Shown: positions 7,538 through 13,043, numbered from the stretch's first letter. The stretch is 13,043 nucleotides of DNA from Prevotella sp. (GCA_016283605.1 JAEENF010000072.1:1-13043), one strand, 5' to 3'. The notes: generated from the letters alone by a model not told the origin. Program-made: numbers and translations.

Positions 7538-8431
7538 CTATTTGTTTTTTATCGGTTCCGTATGTATGGATACGTGGGTGTAGTCGCCGAAACGTTCTTT
7601 CAGCTTATGTTCGATGGCGGTGGCCCGGTCATGGACTACGGTGAGTGGCAGACTGCCGTCCATGCGCACGTGAGCCTCGATGGCGATGCGGTTTCCTATG
7701 CGCCGAGTGTGCAGGTTATGCGGATCGTGTACGTCGTCTACCGATGCGATGATGGCTACGATTTCGCGCTCGGTATCTTCGGGCAGCGACCCTTCGGTGA
7801 GCTCGCCGACGCTGGTCTTGAGCAGTTGCCACGCCACCCTGACCAGCATCAGTCCTACGATGATGGAGGCTAAGGGGTCGAGCACTGTCCACCGACGGCC
7901 CAGCCAGATAGCGCCTCCGATGCCTATGGCTGCGCCTATTGAGGAGAGGGCGTCGCTGCGATGGTGCCAGGCGTTGGCCACCATCACCTGTGAGTCGAGC
8001 TTACGGCCCTTTCGTGCCGTATACTGGTAGAGCAGTTCCTTCACCACGATGGAGAGCAGGGCTGCCCACAGTGCGATCCATCCCGGTGCAGCCAGATCGT
8101 CGCCATTTATCCATGCCACTAATTTCATGGTGCCGGTGACGATGATGCCTGTGGCCGCTGCCATCAGGGCCAGTCCGATAAGAAACGAGGCGATGGTCTC
8201 GAACTTCCCGTGGCCGTAGTCGTGCGACAGGTCTTGGGGCTTGGCGCTGATGCCCACGAAGGCCAGCACCACGACGTCAGTGATGAAGTCCGACAGCGAG
8301 TGCACAGCGTCGGCTATCATGGCCGAGCTGTGACCCAGCAGTCCGGCAATGAACTTGAAGGTGAGCAACACCACGTTGCCTGCACTGCCTATCAAGGTTA
8401 CCTTATATATTTCTTTCTCGCGAGTCATCAT
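7538..8431 (-). CDS. cation diffusion facilitator (CDF) family metal exporter
   Basis: A 297-residue inner-membrane proton antiporter for divalent metal ions such as Zn(II) or Fe(II), with about six membrane helices and a C-terminal cytoplasmic metal-sensing domain. The transport site is visible as H44-x3-D48 in DAVHSLSD (helix 2) and H156-x3-D160 in NAWHHRSD (helix 5). This HD-HD arrangement is common in zinc-selective CDFs, whereas E. coli FieF has DD-HD. The loop HDYGHGKFETIASF is a FieF-subfamily hallmark. Histidines in IEAHVRMDG and VSIHTEP belong to the cytoplasmic domain. The start is one of two adjacent ATG codons. It has its own promoter and no partner genes, and the substrate is inferred only. 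Confidence 0.92.
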   Translation of the reverse strand: MMTREKEIYKVTLIGSAGNVVLLTFKFIAGLLGHSSAMIADAVHSLSDFITDVVVLAFVGISAKPQDLSHDYGHGKFETIASFLIGLALMAAATGIIVTGTMKLVAWINGDDLAAPGWIALWAALLSIVVKELLYQYTARKGRKLDSQVMVANAWHHRSDALSSIGAAIGIGGAIWLGRRWTVLDPLASIIVGLMLVRVAWQLLKTSVGELTEGSLPEDTEREIVAIIASVDDVHDPHNLHTRRIGNRIAIEAHVRMDGSLPLTVVHDRATAIEHKLKERFGDYTHVSIHTEPIKNK

Positions 8432-8462
8432 TTACCGCCCCCGTGATATTACTTCTACGCTG

Positions 8463-8494
8463 CAAAAGTACATACTTTATTTCATATTTCCAAA
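8463..8494 (-). promoter_or_regulatory. promoter of the CDF exporter, Bacteroidota type
   Basis: On the minus strand TTTG (8491-8494) is followed after 20 nt by TACTTTTG (8463-8470), matching TTTG-N19-21-TAnnTTTG. The expected start point is about 8455, giving a leader of about 25 nt. The spacing equals that of the rpoD promoter. Confidence 0.7.
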
Positions 8495-8577
8495 TTATTC
8501 ACTAATTATTCATGTGCACAGGGGTTCACTTCAGTGAGGTGCTGGGCATGTTCCGTCAGCTGCCCTTACAGAGTCGG

Positions 8578-8661
8578 CAGAAGGCTCTACCCGCGAATCC
8601 GGAGACTCTTATTGGGAATTCGAAGGCTCTTATTAGATAGCCGGAGCCACTTATTGATCAC
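8578..8661 (+). repeat. degenerate tandem repeat, four 21-bp units, in a gene-free stretch
   Basis: Four consecutive 21-nt units start at 8578, 8599, 8620 and 8641. They share the core GGAGnCTCTTATTG; each agrees with the second unit at about 13-14 of 21 positions. A fifth, more decayed unit may follow from 8662. The repeat lies within 8495-8716, between the exporter promoter and the 3' end of the beta-barrel gene. A plus-strand reading frame spans it, but it has no sign of being a gene: the repeat period of 21 merely keeps all frames periodic. The rest of this stretch shows only a short palindrome-like site (8528-8537) and a REP-like site at 8517-8529. Confidence 0.6.
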
Positions 8662-8716
8662 CGGAATCGTTCCCGTGACTATTATGGCTCAAGCGATTAA
8701 TCGAACTGGGTGCAAC

Positions 8717-9370
8717 TTATAGCCGGTAGCCAATGGTAAGCTGAAGCTTGTTGACCTTTTTGTCACTTATATAGCCCCCATAGAAGGTTGTTGTCTGGCC
8801 AGAGGAGAAGCTGTTCTTACTCTTATAGCTTAACCGCAAATTCTGTAAACCGAAGATATAGCGCAAGTCGATGACAAAACGGTTAAACTCATAGGAGATG
8901 CCCACGGGGACAGAGAAATAGAATACATGCATGGCATCACCGGTGTTCTCGAAAGATTTAGTCAGTACCAGATTATAAGCTGACCAGGACTTTTCCTGAT
9001 CACGCACACCTGAATGTAGGCGAAGGTTTGCCTGAATGCCTGCTTTCAACGCCAGGTTCTTATATACATAGACATTGGCCAGCAAGGGAATTTCCATGCG
9101 GCCCGTATTGATGCATAAGTCATTGTTTGCCGTCAATGTATTCATGCGGTAGCGTTCCAAAGAATAGAACACTCCGGATGACACCGCTACCTTGTCTGTC
9201 GCCTGCCAATCTACTCTGACACCGGCCGTGACACCAATCTTGTAGTCGAGCGGCTCGCTGACAATAAGGTTGGCACCAGCCATTGGGATAAACGTCCATT
9301 TTCCTTTTTCAGCCTGCGCCTGCGCCATCGTAGCAAGACACAGCAGTACAATAATAAAAATCTTATTCAT
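8717..9370 (-). CDS. outer-membrane beta-barrel protein (PorT/OMP_b-brl type)
   Basis: A 217-residue protein with a signal peptide (MNKIFIIVLLCLATMAQAQ) and a body of alternating amphipathic strands, for example YKIGVTAGVRVDWQA, KVAVSSGVFYSLERY, LALKAGIQANLRLH and FYFSVPVGISYEF. The final strand is LQLTIGYRL, as in small 8-stranded barrels common in Bacteroidota. The frame is open to 9424, but only the ATG at 9370 gives a proper signal peptide. It follows the lipoprotein gene on the same strand after 75 bases. Its topology resembles the C-terminal barrel of the anti-sigma-like protein at the other end of the locus. The role is unknown; from its position it is likely part of the same envelope-signalling regulon. 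Confidence 0.85.
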   Translation of the reverse strand: MNKIFIIVLLCLATMAQAQAEKGKWTFIPMAGANLIVSEPLDYKIGVTAGVRVDWQATDKVAVSSGVFYSLERYRMNTLTANNDLCINTGRMEIPLLANVYVYKNLALKAGIQANLRLHSGVRDQEKSWSAYNLVLTKSFENTGDAMHVFYFSVPVGISYEFNRFVIDLRYIFGLQNLRLSYKSKNSFSSGQTTTFYGGYISDKKVNKLQLTIGYRL

Positions 9371-9409
9371 TATCGCTTTTATCTTTTGTCTTTTATAGGT
9401 ATAACGGAG

Positions 9410-9444
9410 AAAAAAACGGAGCACAGGGGGTCAGAAACCTTGTG
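9410..9444 (-). terminator. possible terminator or attenuator between lipoprotein and beta-barrel genes
   Basis: On the minus strand CACAAGG (9438-9444) can pair with CCCTGTG (9422-9428) with one mismatch, and seven T follow a few bases later (9410-9416). A second outer arm, GCTCCGT (9462-9468) with ACGGAGC (9416-9422), could form a larger alternative hairpin that reaches into the lipoprotein coding end. Readthrough would be needed if the barrel gene shares the divergent promoter. Confidence 0.4.
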
Positions 9445-9445
9445 T

Positions 9446-9928
9446 CTAAATATCACTGCTGGCTCCGTATTTTATTTCTTTAGTCTGTAGGTTGATTTCC
9501 ACAATGCTGTGTTCTTTGAAGGACACGTCAGCTAGATCTATATCATCAACGATTAAATGAAAGTTCTCACCCTCAACGTCGTAGGCAGTGAAATAGATAT
9601 TAACAAGGCATGAACAAAGCGTTACAATATCTCCTTCATTACCTTTGGCAGTATCAGTCACTTTGATATTAAATCTTGAACCCTCTTGCTTACATAACAC
9701 CCCCAATTCACCATGATTACAACTCTTTATATAATCGATGAATTCTCCGTAGATATCACTGCCCTGTCTTGTAAGTTTGAGCATAGGGGTATGTCTCGTT
9801 GATGCACGTGTTTTCTGACATTCCGTATTAGAGACTTTCCCTACAGACAAGAAATCGTCTGTCGAAGCACAGCTGGCCAATATCATAATAGCAGCCAGCG
9901 CCATCAAAAACTTTACTCTTTTCATCAT
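9446..9928 (-). CDS. small lipoprotein of unknown function, divergent from the sigma-factor operon
   Basis: A 160-residue protein with a lipoprotein signal ending LASC (Cys20), so it is lipidated and membrane-anchored. The residues after the cysteine, ASTDD, carry acidic side chains as in Bacteroidota lipoproteins exported to the cell surface. The mature part has five further cysteines (in TECQ, KSCNH, VLCKQ and LCSC), possibly forming disulphides. I recognise no domain. Two ATG codons are adjacent (9928 and 9925). A promoter-like motif identical in design to that of the opposite operon lies 21 bases upstream, so I infer it is controlled by the same sigma factor. The beta-barrel gene follows. 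Confidence 0.78.
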   Translation of the reverse strand: MMKRVKFLMALAAIMILASCASTDDFLSVGKVSNTECQKTRASTRHTPMLKLTRQGSDIYGEFIDYIKSCNHGELGVLCKQEGSRFNIKVTDTAKGNEGDIVTLCSCLVNIYFTAYDVEGENFHLIVDDIDLADVSFKEHSIVEINLQTKEIKYGASSDI

Positions 9929-9949
9929 ATTTTGTTTAAGCCTTTACTC

Positions 9950-9978
9950 TTATAACTGCAAGAAAACGAAAATACTGC
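9950..9978 (-). promoter_or_regulatory. candidate ECF-sigma promoter, leftward copy
   Basis: Reading on the minus strand, GCAGTATTTTC (9968-9978) is followed by 11 nt and then GTTATAA (9950-9956), ending 21 nt before the lipoprotein ATG. The same two blocks with the same gap occur in the rightward copy. The Bacteroidota housekeeping elements (TTTG, TAnnTTTG) are absent, which fits an alternative sigma factor. If GCAGTA is the -35 part and TTATAA the -10 part, the spacer is 17 nt. Confidence 0.62.
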
Positions 9979-10009
9979 ATCGTCTTTAGATTATTTTACA
10001 TAAATTAAC

Positions 10010-10038
10010 GCAGTATTTTCCACTTTCGCACGTTATAA
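10010..10038 (+). promoter_or_regulatory. candidate ECF-sigma promoter, rightward copy
   Basis: GCAGTATTTTC (10010-10020), 11 nt, GTTATAA (10032-10038), then 20 nt to the ATG at 10059. The 11-bp blocks of the two copies form a perfect inverted repeat separated by 31 bp. This copy would drive the lipoprotein, sigma-factor and anti-sigma operon, giving positive autoregulation if the encoded sigma factor recognises it. Confidence 0.62.
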
Positions 10039-10058
10039 TTATAAAAGACAGTTTGATT

Positions 10059-10736
10059 ATGGATGGAAAAAGATGGATTGAATTATTGGGCTCGGCATTA
10101 CTGCTTATAGTGTTGACCGCCGTTGTAACGGCTTGTAGTAAAGAGGAAGATGATTATGAAGCAACTCTGGTTGCCGCTCATGCAGTTAACATTGTTCCTT
10201 CGATGAATTGCTCTTTCCTTGGTGTCTGGACGGTTGATGATATCGTAGCAGATACTGTGGGCGTTGACGTCCGTATTGGTCGCGACAAGAATTATGAACG
10301 TGGCAATGACGTGGCTTTCAATGGCTTTCCCTATCAGGCAATCATCAATCTGTTGTACCCGGGAAAGAAGATTGAGAGTATCACGGACAAAATTCCTTCT
10401 GGATTGCTACTACGCTTTGTAGGTTTTTCCAATAAGGCTCTCTATTTCGAGTTTTTGTCTATCGAAACACAATCCTTAGACCCACGGGTTCTACATTTTG
10501 AGGCGAAACTCGATGACGGAAAGATTGTTAGCGTCTTATTACGCTTTGTGCCCAGCAAATCCAAGGCAATCATCGATACCAATGGAGAAACCTTCTCCTG
10601 CGCGATTCCAATAGATTTGATCACATATTATGAGCAGGAAGGGATGGACGCCGTCATCATGGAAAAGAAACCAGACCCGGAGATGAAACTACAGTTCACG
10701 AGTATTCAAAGAATAGAAGGCACCGTTGGAAACTGA
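10059..10736 (+). CDS. lipoprotein of unknown function, first gene of the sigma-factor operon
   Basis: A 225-residue protein with a hydrophobic leader and lipobox ending VTAC (Cys26). The following residues SKEEDD match the lysine-plus-acidic pattern of the Bacteroidota lipoprotein export signal, so it is probably displayed on the cell surface. The mature domain is rich in predicted beta strands (LLLRFVGFSNKALYFEFLSI, VLHFEAKL, VSVLLRFVPS) and is not one I recognise; an adhesin-like or ligand-sensing fold would be a guess. The ATG at 10059 is chosen over a TTG six bases earlier because of its fit with the leader. The 3' end overlaps the sigma gene by 11 bases, so the two are co-translated. 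Its position suggests an input or output of the sigma pathway. Confidence 0.8.
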   Translation: MDGKRWIELLGSALLLIVLTAVVTACSKEEDDYEATLVAAHAVNIVPSMNCSFLGVWTVDDIVADTVGVDVRIGRDKNYERGNDVAFNGFPYQAIINLLYPGKKIESITDKIPSGLLLRFVGFSNKALYFEFLSIETQSLDPRVLHFEAKLDDGKIVSVLLRFVPSKSKAIIDTNGETFSCAIPIDLITYYEQEGMDAVIMEKKPDPEMKLQFTSIQRIEGTVGN

Positions 10737-11265
10737 GCAGCAACTGCTGGAAAGCGTGAGGCGTGGAGACCGTCAGGCTATGAGGCGGCTCTATGAACGC
10801 TACAAGAGATATGCCATATCCACAGGATTGAGGTATATCCCTGACCTCAATGATGTAGAAGATGTCGTGCAGGACAGTTTCGTGAAGATTCTGACCTCCA
10901 TCCAGCGGTTCGACTATCAGGGCGAGGGTTCCCTGAAGTCGTGGATTGGCAAAATCATTGCCAACAAGTCCATCGATTTCGTACGACGACATGAGAACAT
11001 CAGTTTTACAGATATCATTCCGGAGAAACCAGACGAGGAACCTGAATTGGAGCGCATTCCACCAGATGTACTTACCAGTATGATTGCGGAACTGCCTCCT
11101 GGCTACAGGCTGGTATTCAATCTCTACGTCTTCGAACATTGCTCTCACAAGGAAATCGCCCAGAGACTTGGCATCGGAGAAAAATCTTCTGCATCGCAAC
11201 TGACAAGGGCGAAGAATATATTGATAAGGAAAATGAAGGATTACATCAAACGACACGGGAAATGA
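10726..11265 (+). CDS. ECF-family RNA polymerase sigma factor
   Basis: A 179-residue alternative sigma factor of two domains. Sigma region 2 (about residues 15-89) contains GDRQAMRRLYERYKRYA, DVEDVVQDSFVKIL and the LKSWIGKIIANKSIDFVRR recognition helix. Region 4 (about 113-173) contains LPPGYRLVFNLYVFE and the helix-turn-helix SHKEIAQRLGIGEKSSASQLTRAK. Translation must start at the TTG (10726), because an in-frame stop lies at 10714 and the next methionine (residue 19) would cut region 2; a weak start coupled to the upstream gene fits low, controlled expression. The stop overlaps the next start (ATGA). The downstream gene is its likely anti-sigma factor, and the divergent promoter motif is its likely target. 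Confidence 0.94.
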   Translation: METEQQLLESVRRGDRQAMRRLYERYKRYAISTGLRYIPDLNDVEDVVQDSFVKILTSIQRFDYQGEGSLKSWIGKIIANKSIDFVRRHENISFTDIIPEKPDEEPELERIPPDVLTSMIAELPPGYRLVFNLYVFEHCSHKEIAQRLGIGEKSSASQLTRAKNILIRKMKDYIKRHGK

Positions 11266-12449
11266 AACAGGACAAATGGGAAGAAAGACTGGAGCGGCAC
11301 TTGGCTGATTACGAGAAGTCGCCCTCGCACGATTTATGGGAGGGTATAGAGTCTGGACTTCAAAAAGAAATGAAGCGTCAGGCCCGTATGGTGACGCTTC
11401 GTCGCTGGATGATTGCGGCTGCTCTTGTGGGCGTCGTGTCTGGAGGAACCGTGTTGTTCTGGCGGCACCAACAGCCGACAGACTTACCTCATTCGTCAGG
11501 ACAAACAAAGGTGGCAGTTAAGGTGCCGACAGAGACAGAAAATACAGAGACAATGCTGATGACAGAAAGTGACTCCAAAGGGTTAGATTATAATCCTCAG
11601 ACCAAAGAAAAGGAACAACAATTGGCAGAAGGAAACAGTCTAAAATTGCCAGGAAGTGATCCTCTGGTAGCAGGTGAAGTCAAACAAAAGAGTGAGGATG
11701 TTTCTCTGGAAAAAAACGAAACGGCACAGGAAGTAGTAAAACCAAGACAATATGCTGAGAACCAATCTATAAACAGCATTGAAGAAAAGGTTGTCCAACG
11801 GCACCACAATCATCAGTTGAGAGTGAACCTTTATGCTTCAAGTGGCATGAGCAGTCTGAAGAAGAGAAACGGTGTACTGATGAGTCCGACAATGCTACAG
11901 AATTTTGCAGCCTCAAGAACTCGAGAAGGGGATTCGCATGTCTATTTGGTCGGTTATGAGGAAAGGGAGAGTCACGATCAGCCTATTTCGTTCGGACTTA
12001 CCGTCAGTTATCCGCTTACAAACAGATTGTCAATAGGTACAGGTGTGGTCTATACCAAACTGAACTCCAATTTCATGACTGTGATGCAGGATTATCAGAT
12101 TCACCGGCATCAGACACTTCACTATGTCGGCATTCCTTTGAATCTGCAATACACACTTTGGAAATGGTACGGGCTGGATGCCTACCTATCGGCAGGAGGA
12201 CAAGCTGACTGGAACGTCAAGGCCAAGGTCAATACCGACGGGGTGGATATAGTGATGAGTAAGGACCGTATGCAATGGTCGATAGGAGGTAGTCTGGGCG
12301 TGCAATATAGTATTCTGCCCCAACTGGGCATCTATGCAGAACCCGGTATCCGTTACTACTTTGACAATGGCAGTGATGTCAGCAATTTCTTCAAGGATAA
12401 GCCCACAGATTTCCATCTTGAATTAGGACTTCGCTTCCGATGGCAATAA
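11262..12449 (+). CDS. putative dual membrane-spanning anti-sigma factor with C-terminal outer-membrane beta-barrel (Dma-like)
   Basis: A 395-residue protein starting at the ATG that overlaps the sigma stop. Residues 1-48 are charged and cytoplasmic, with the DLWEGIESGL motif typical of anti-sigma N-termini in Bacteroidota. Residues 49-67 (WMIAAALVGVVSGGTVLFW) form one membrane helix. Residues 68-185 are a polar, Glu/Lys/Thr-rich linker likely to be disordered and long enough to cross the periplasm. Residues 186-395 are amphipathic strands ending LELGLRFRWQ, an outer-membrane barrel end. The protein would therefore sit in both membranes, as described for Dma1, which restrains the sigma factor Das1 in B. 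thetaiotaomicron and affects vesicle release. Assignment to that family is by architecture and gene order, not by alignment. An alternative is a plain barrel with a long signal anchor. Confidence 0.8.
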   Translation: MKQDKWEERLERHLADYEKSPSHDLWEGIESGLQKEMKRQARMVTLRRWMIAAALVGVVSGGTVLFWRHQQPTDLPHSSGQTKVAVKVPTETENTETMLMTESDSKGLDYNPQTKEKEQQLAEGNSLKLPGSDPLVAGEVKQKSEDVSLEKNETAQEVVKPRQYAENQSINSIEEKVVQRHHNHQLRVNLYASSGMSSLKKRNGVLMSPTMLQNFAASRTREGDSHVYLVGYEERESHDQPISFGLTVSYPLTNRLSIGTGVVYTKLNSNFMTVMQDYQIHRHQTLHYVGIPLNLQYTLWKWYGLDAYLSAGGQADWNVKAKVNTDGVDIVMSKDRMQWSIGGSLGVQYSILPQLGIYAEPGIRYYFDNGSDVSNFFKDKPTDFHLELGLRFRWQ

Positions 12450-12510
12450 TGTCACAGAGGGGTCAGGATAATTTGTGACTGTCACATTGTATCTTGACCC
12501 CGCCGTGACA
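12450..12510. repeat. 61-bp concentric palindrome, REPIN-like
   Basis: Outer arms 12450-12470 and 12490-12510 are inverted repeats matching at 18 of 21 positions, each beginning TGTCAC and containing GGGGTCA. An inner perfect palindrome TGTGAC-T-GTCACA (12474-12486) has exactly the same centre, base 12480. There is no T-tract, so it is not a standard terminator. Two inverted REP-type arms around a spacer is the layout of REPINs, which are mobilised by REP-associated tyrosine transposases; the end of such a gene appears 435 bp away. It fills almost all the space between the anti-sigma-like gene and the antitoxin gene. Confidence 0.65.
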
Positions 12511-12516
12511 AAGAAA

Positions 12517-12828
12517 TTATAGCACCGTCAGGGTGATGCGTTTGCCCAGTCCTGCAAAGATTCTGAAGAGGGTGGACAGTTGTACATCAGCGTGACCATT
12601 CTCCAATTTGGAGATGTAACTCTTTTTGGTTCCGATCTTATCAGCCAGTTCCTGCTGTGTGAGACCCGCCAGACGACGCTGTTCTCTTAATGTCTCAGCC
12701 AGGCAGAAAGCTTCTGCCTCTGTCTCAAAAATAGTACGCTTTGGTGTACCCTGTGAACCATATTCTTGATCGAGCAATTCGTCGAACGTCTCGCAATTCA
12801 TGATTGCCTGCTTCTTCTCTTCTGTCAT
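12517..12828 (-). CDS. HigA-like antitoxin, XRE-family DNA-binding protein
   Basis: A 103-residue protein with a Cro/C1-type helix-turn-helix at about residues 50-90 (RRLAGLTQQELADKIGTKKSYISKLENG) and the end LSTLFRIFAGLGKRITLTVL. The N-terminal part (FDELLDQEYGSQGTPKRTIFE) is typical of antitoxins paired with HigB/RelE-type mRNA interferases in Bacteroidota, where it neutralises the toxin and represses the operon. Its ATG overlaps the stop of the upstream short frame (ATGA), as usual between toxin and antitoxin. An AGGAG lies 8 nt before the ATG, unusual in this phylum. Since the toxin gene is reduced to a remnant, this is probably an orphan antitoxin kept as a regulator or protecting against a related toxin elsewhere. 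Confidence 0.88.
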   Translation of the reverse strand: MTEEKKQAIMNCETFDELLDQEYGSQGTPKRTIFETEAEAFCLAETLREQRRLAGLTQQELADKIGTKKSYISKLENGHADVQLSTLFRIFAGLGKRITLTVL

Positions 12829-12941
12829 ACCTTATTCTCCTTACTCTTTATATACTCTTGTTTTATTGCCTCCGCACGCCTGATCTCTTTGAGGGGCGTC
12901 TTCCGAATCACGGTGTCGGTTCTACTGATCATTTTTCCCAT
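12825..12941 (-). pseudogene. C-terminal remnant of a HigB/RelE-like toxin gene
   Basis: A 38-codon frame on the minus strand ends in the ATGA overlap with the antitoxin start. Its residues RKTPLKEIRRAEAIKQEY resemble the basic helical tail (KKTxKTPKxEIxxAxxxxxEY) that ends HigB/Gp49-type toxins. The remaining about 80 residues of a normal toxin, including the catalytic part, are missing: upstream in the same frame comes one aspartate codon, a TGA, and then the end of the transposase-like frame. I read this as a toxin decapitated by insertion or deletion. A free-standing 38-residue peptide starting at the ATG (12939-12941) is possible but less likely. Confidence 0.55.
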
Positions 12942-12944
12942 GTC

Positions 12945-13043
12945 TCATAATTTTTGTATTACACCAAACGAAACACCAGTCAGTCTGGAGAGTTGACGCA
13001 GACCTGCCCCGAATCCCTTGGCTGCCATCAGGACCTCATTACG
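12945..13043 (-). CDS. C-terminal end of a probable REP-associated tyrosine (IS200-like) transposase, cut by window edge
   Basis: A frame open from the right edge ends at TGA (12945-12947) and gives 32 residues. These contain GAGLRQLSRLTGVSFGVIQKL, a helix-turn-helix like the tail found on many Bacteroidota Y1/IS200-type transposases (compare the IRQIERLTGINRG pattern). The catalytic HUH and tyrosine motifs would lie outside the window, so the family is inferred from this tail only. Another helix-turn-helix protein is possible. It is in the same frame as the toxin remnant and only one codon plus a stop away, and a REPIN-like element lies nearby. Confidence 0.5.
   Translation of the reverse strand, partial: RNEVLMAAKGFGAGLRQLSRLTGVSFGVIQKL

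Noticed and set aside
8578..8661. Possible CRISPR array
   Set aside because: Units are contiguous 21-mers without unique spacers, are degenerate, and no cas gene is near.
8534..8722. Small plus-strand frame across the 21-bp repeat (62 residues)
   Set aside because: Its repetitiveness comes from the DNA repeat; the product is Arg/Leu-rich with no signal or domain, and it lacks a promoter.
11139..11261. Upstream extension of the anti-sigma/barrel protein by 41 residues
   Set aside because: It lies inside the sigma-factor region 4 coding sequence in another frame; the ATG at 11262 gives the usual ATGA coupling.
10696..11508. Long minus-strand open frame (270 residues) opposite the sigma factor and anti-sigma genes
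   Set aside because: It lies fully antisense to two well-supported genes, has no recognisable motif, and its codon pattern mirrors theirs.
12450..12510. Palindrome as an ordinary Rho-independent terminator for the converging genes
   Set aside because: The stem has internal mismatches and no run of T on either side; the exact concentric double palindrome fits a REP-type element better.

Overview
The window reads as chromosomal DNA of a Bacteroidota species, most likely Prevotella or a close relative. The evidence is a 286-residue primary sigma factor of the short Bacteroidota type, promoters of the Bacteroidota form (TTTG about 20 nt upstream of TAnnTTTG), almost no Shine-Dalgarno sequences, the leuC-leuD-(leuA paralogue)-leuB gene order known from Bacteroides, and lipoproteins with acidic residues just after the lipid-bearing cysteine. 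The species call is inference; no 16S rRNA or other typing marker is present.

Left part (1-4396, + strand): the end of a leucine operon. It holds the C-terminal part of leuC, then leuD, a leuA-like synthase (second isopropylmalate synthase or citramalate synthase), leuB, and a secreted TPR protein. All are overlapped or coupled, so they are probably one transcript whose promoter lies off the left edge.

Middle part (4397-8494, - strand): rpoD followed with zero gap by a small secreted protein of unknown function; a DegP/HtrA periplasmic protease; and a CDF-family zinc/iron exporter. Candidate Bacteroidota promoters can be placed in front of rpoD, degP and the exporter. A strong bidirectional hairpin terminator separates degP from rpoD, and the rpoD -33 element lies in its U-tract. 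Beyond the exporter promoter is a gene-free stretch with a degenerate 21-bp tandem repeat.

Right part (8717-12449): the most interesting region, a divergent envelope-signalling locus. Leftward run a lipoprotein and an outer-membrane beta-barrel. Rightward run a second lipoprotein, an ECF sigma factor, and a protein with a cytoplasmic N-terminus, one inner-membrane helix, a long polar linker and a C-terminal outer-membrane beta-barrel. This last layout matches the dual membrane-spanning anti-sigma (Dma) family described with its sigma factor Das1 in Bacteroides thetaiotaomicron, where it controls vesiculation. The divergent promoter region holds two copies of one bipartite motif, GCAGTATTTTC-N11-GTTATAA, facing outward with the same internal spacing and almost the same distance to each start codon. 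It is a strong candidate for the binding site of the ECF sigma factor itself, which would make the two arms one autoregulated regulon.

Right edge (12450-13043): a concentric 61-bp palindrome resembling a REPIN, an intact HigA-like antitoxin, a short remnant of its HigB-like toxin, and the C-terminal end of what looks like a REP-associated (IS200-like) tyrosine transposase. This looks like a toxin-antitoxin locus decapitated by a mobile element or a rearrangement.
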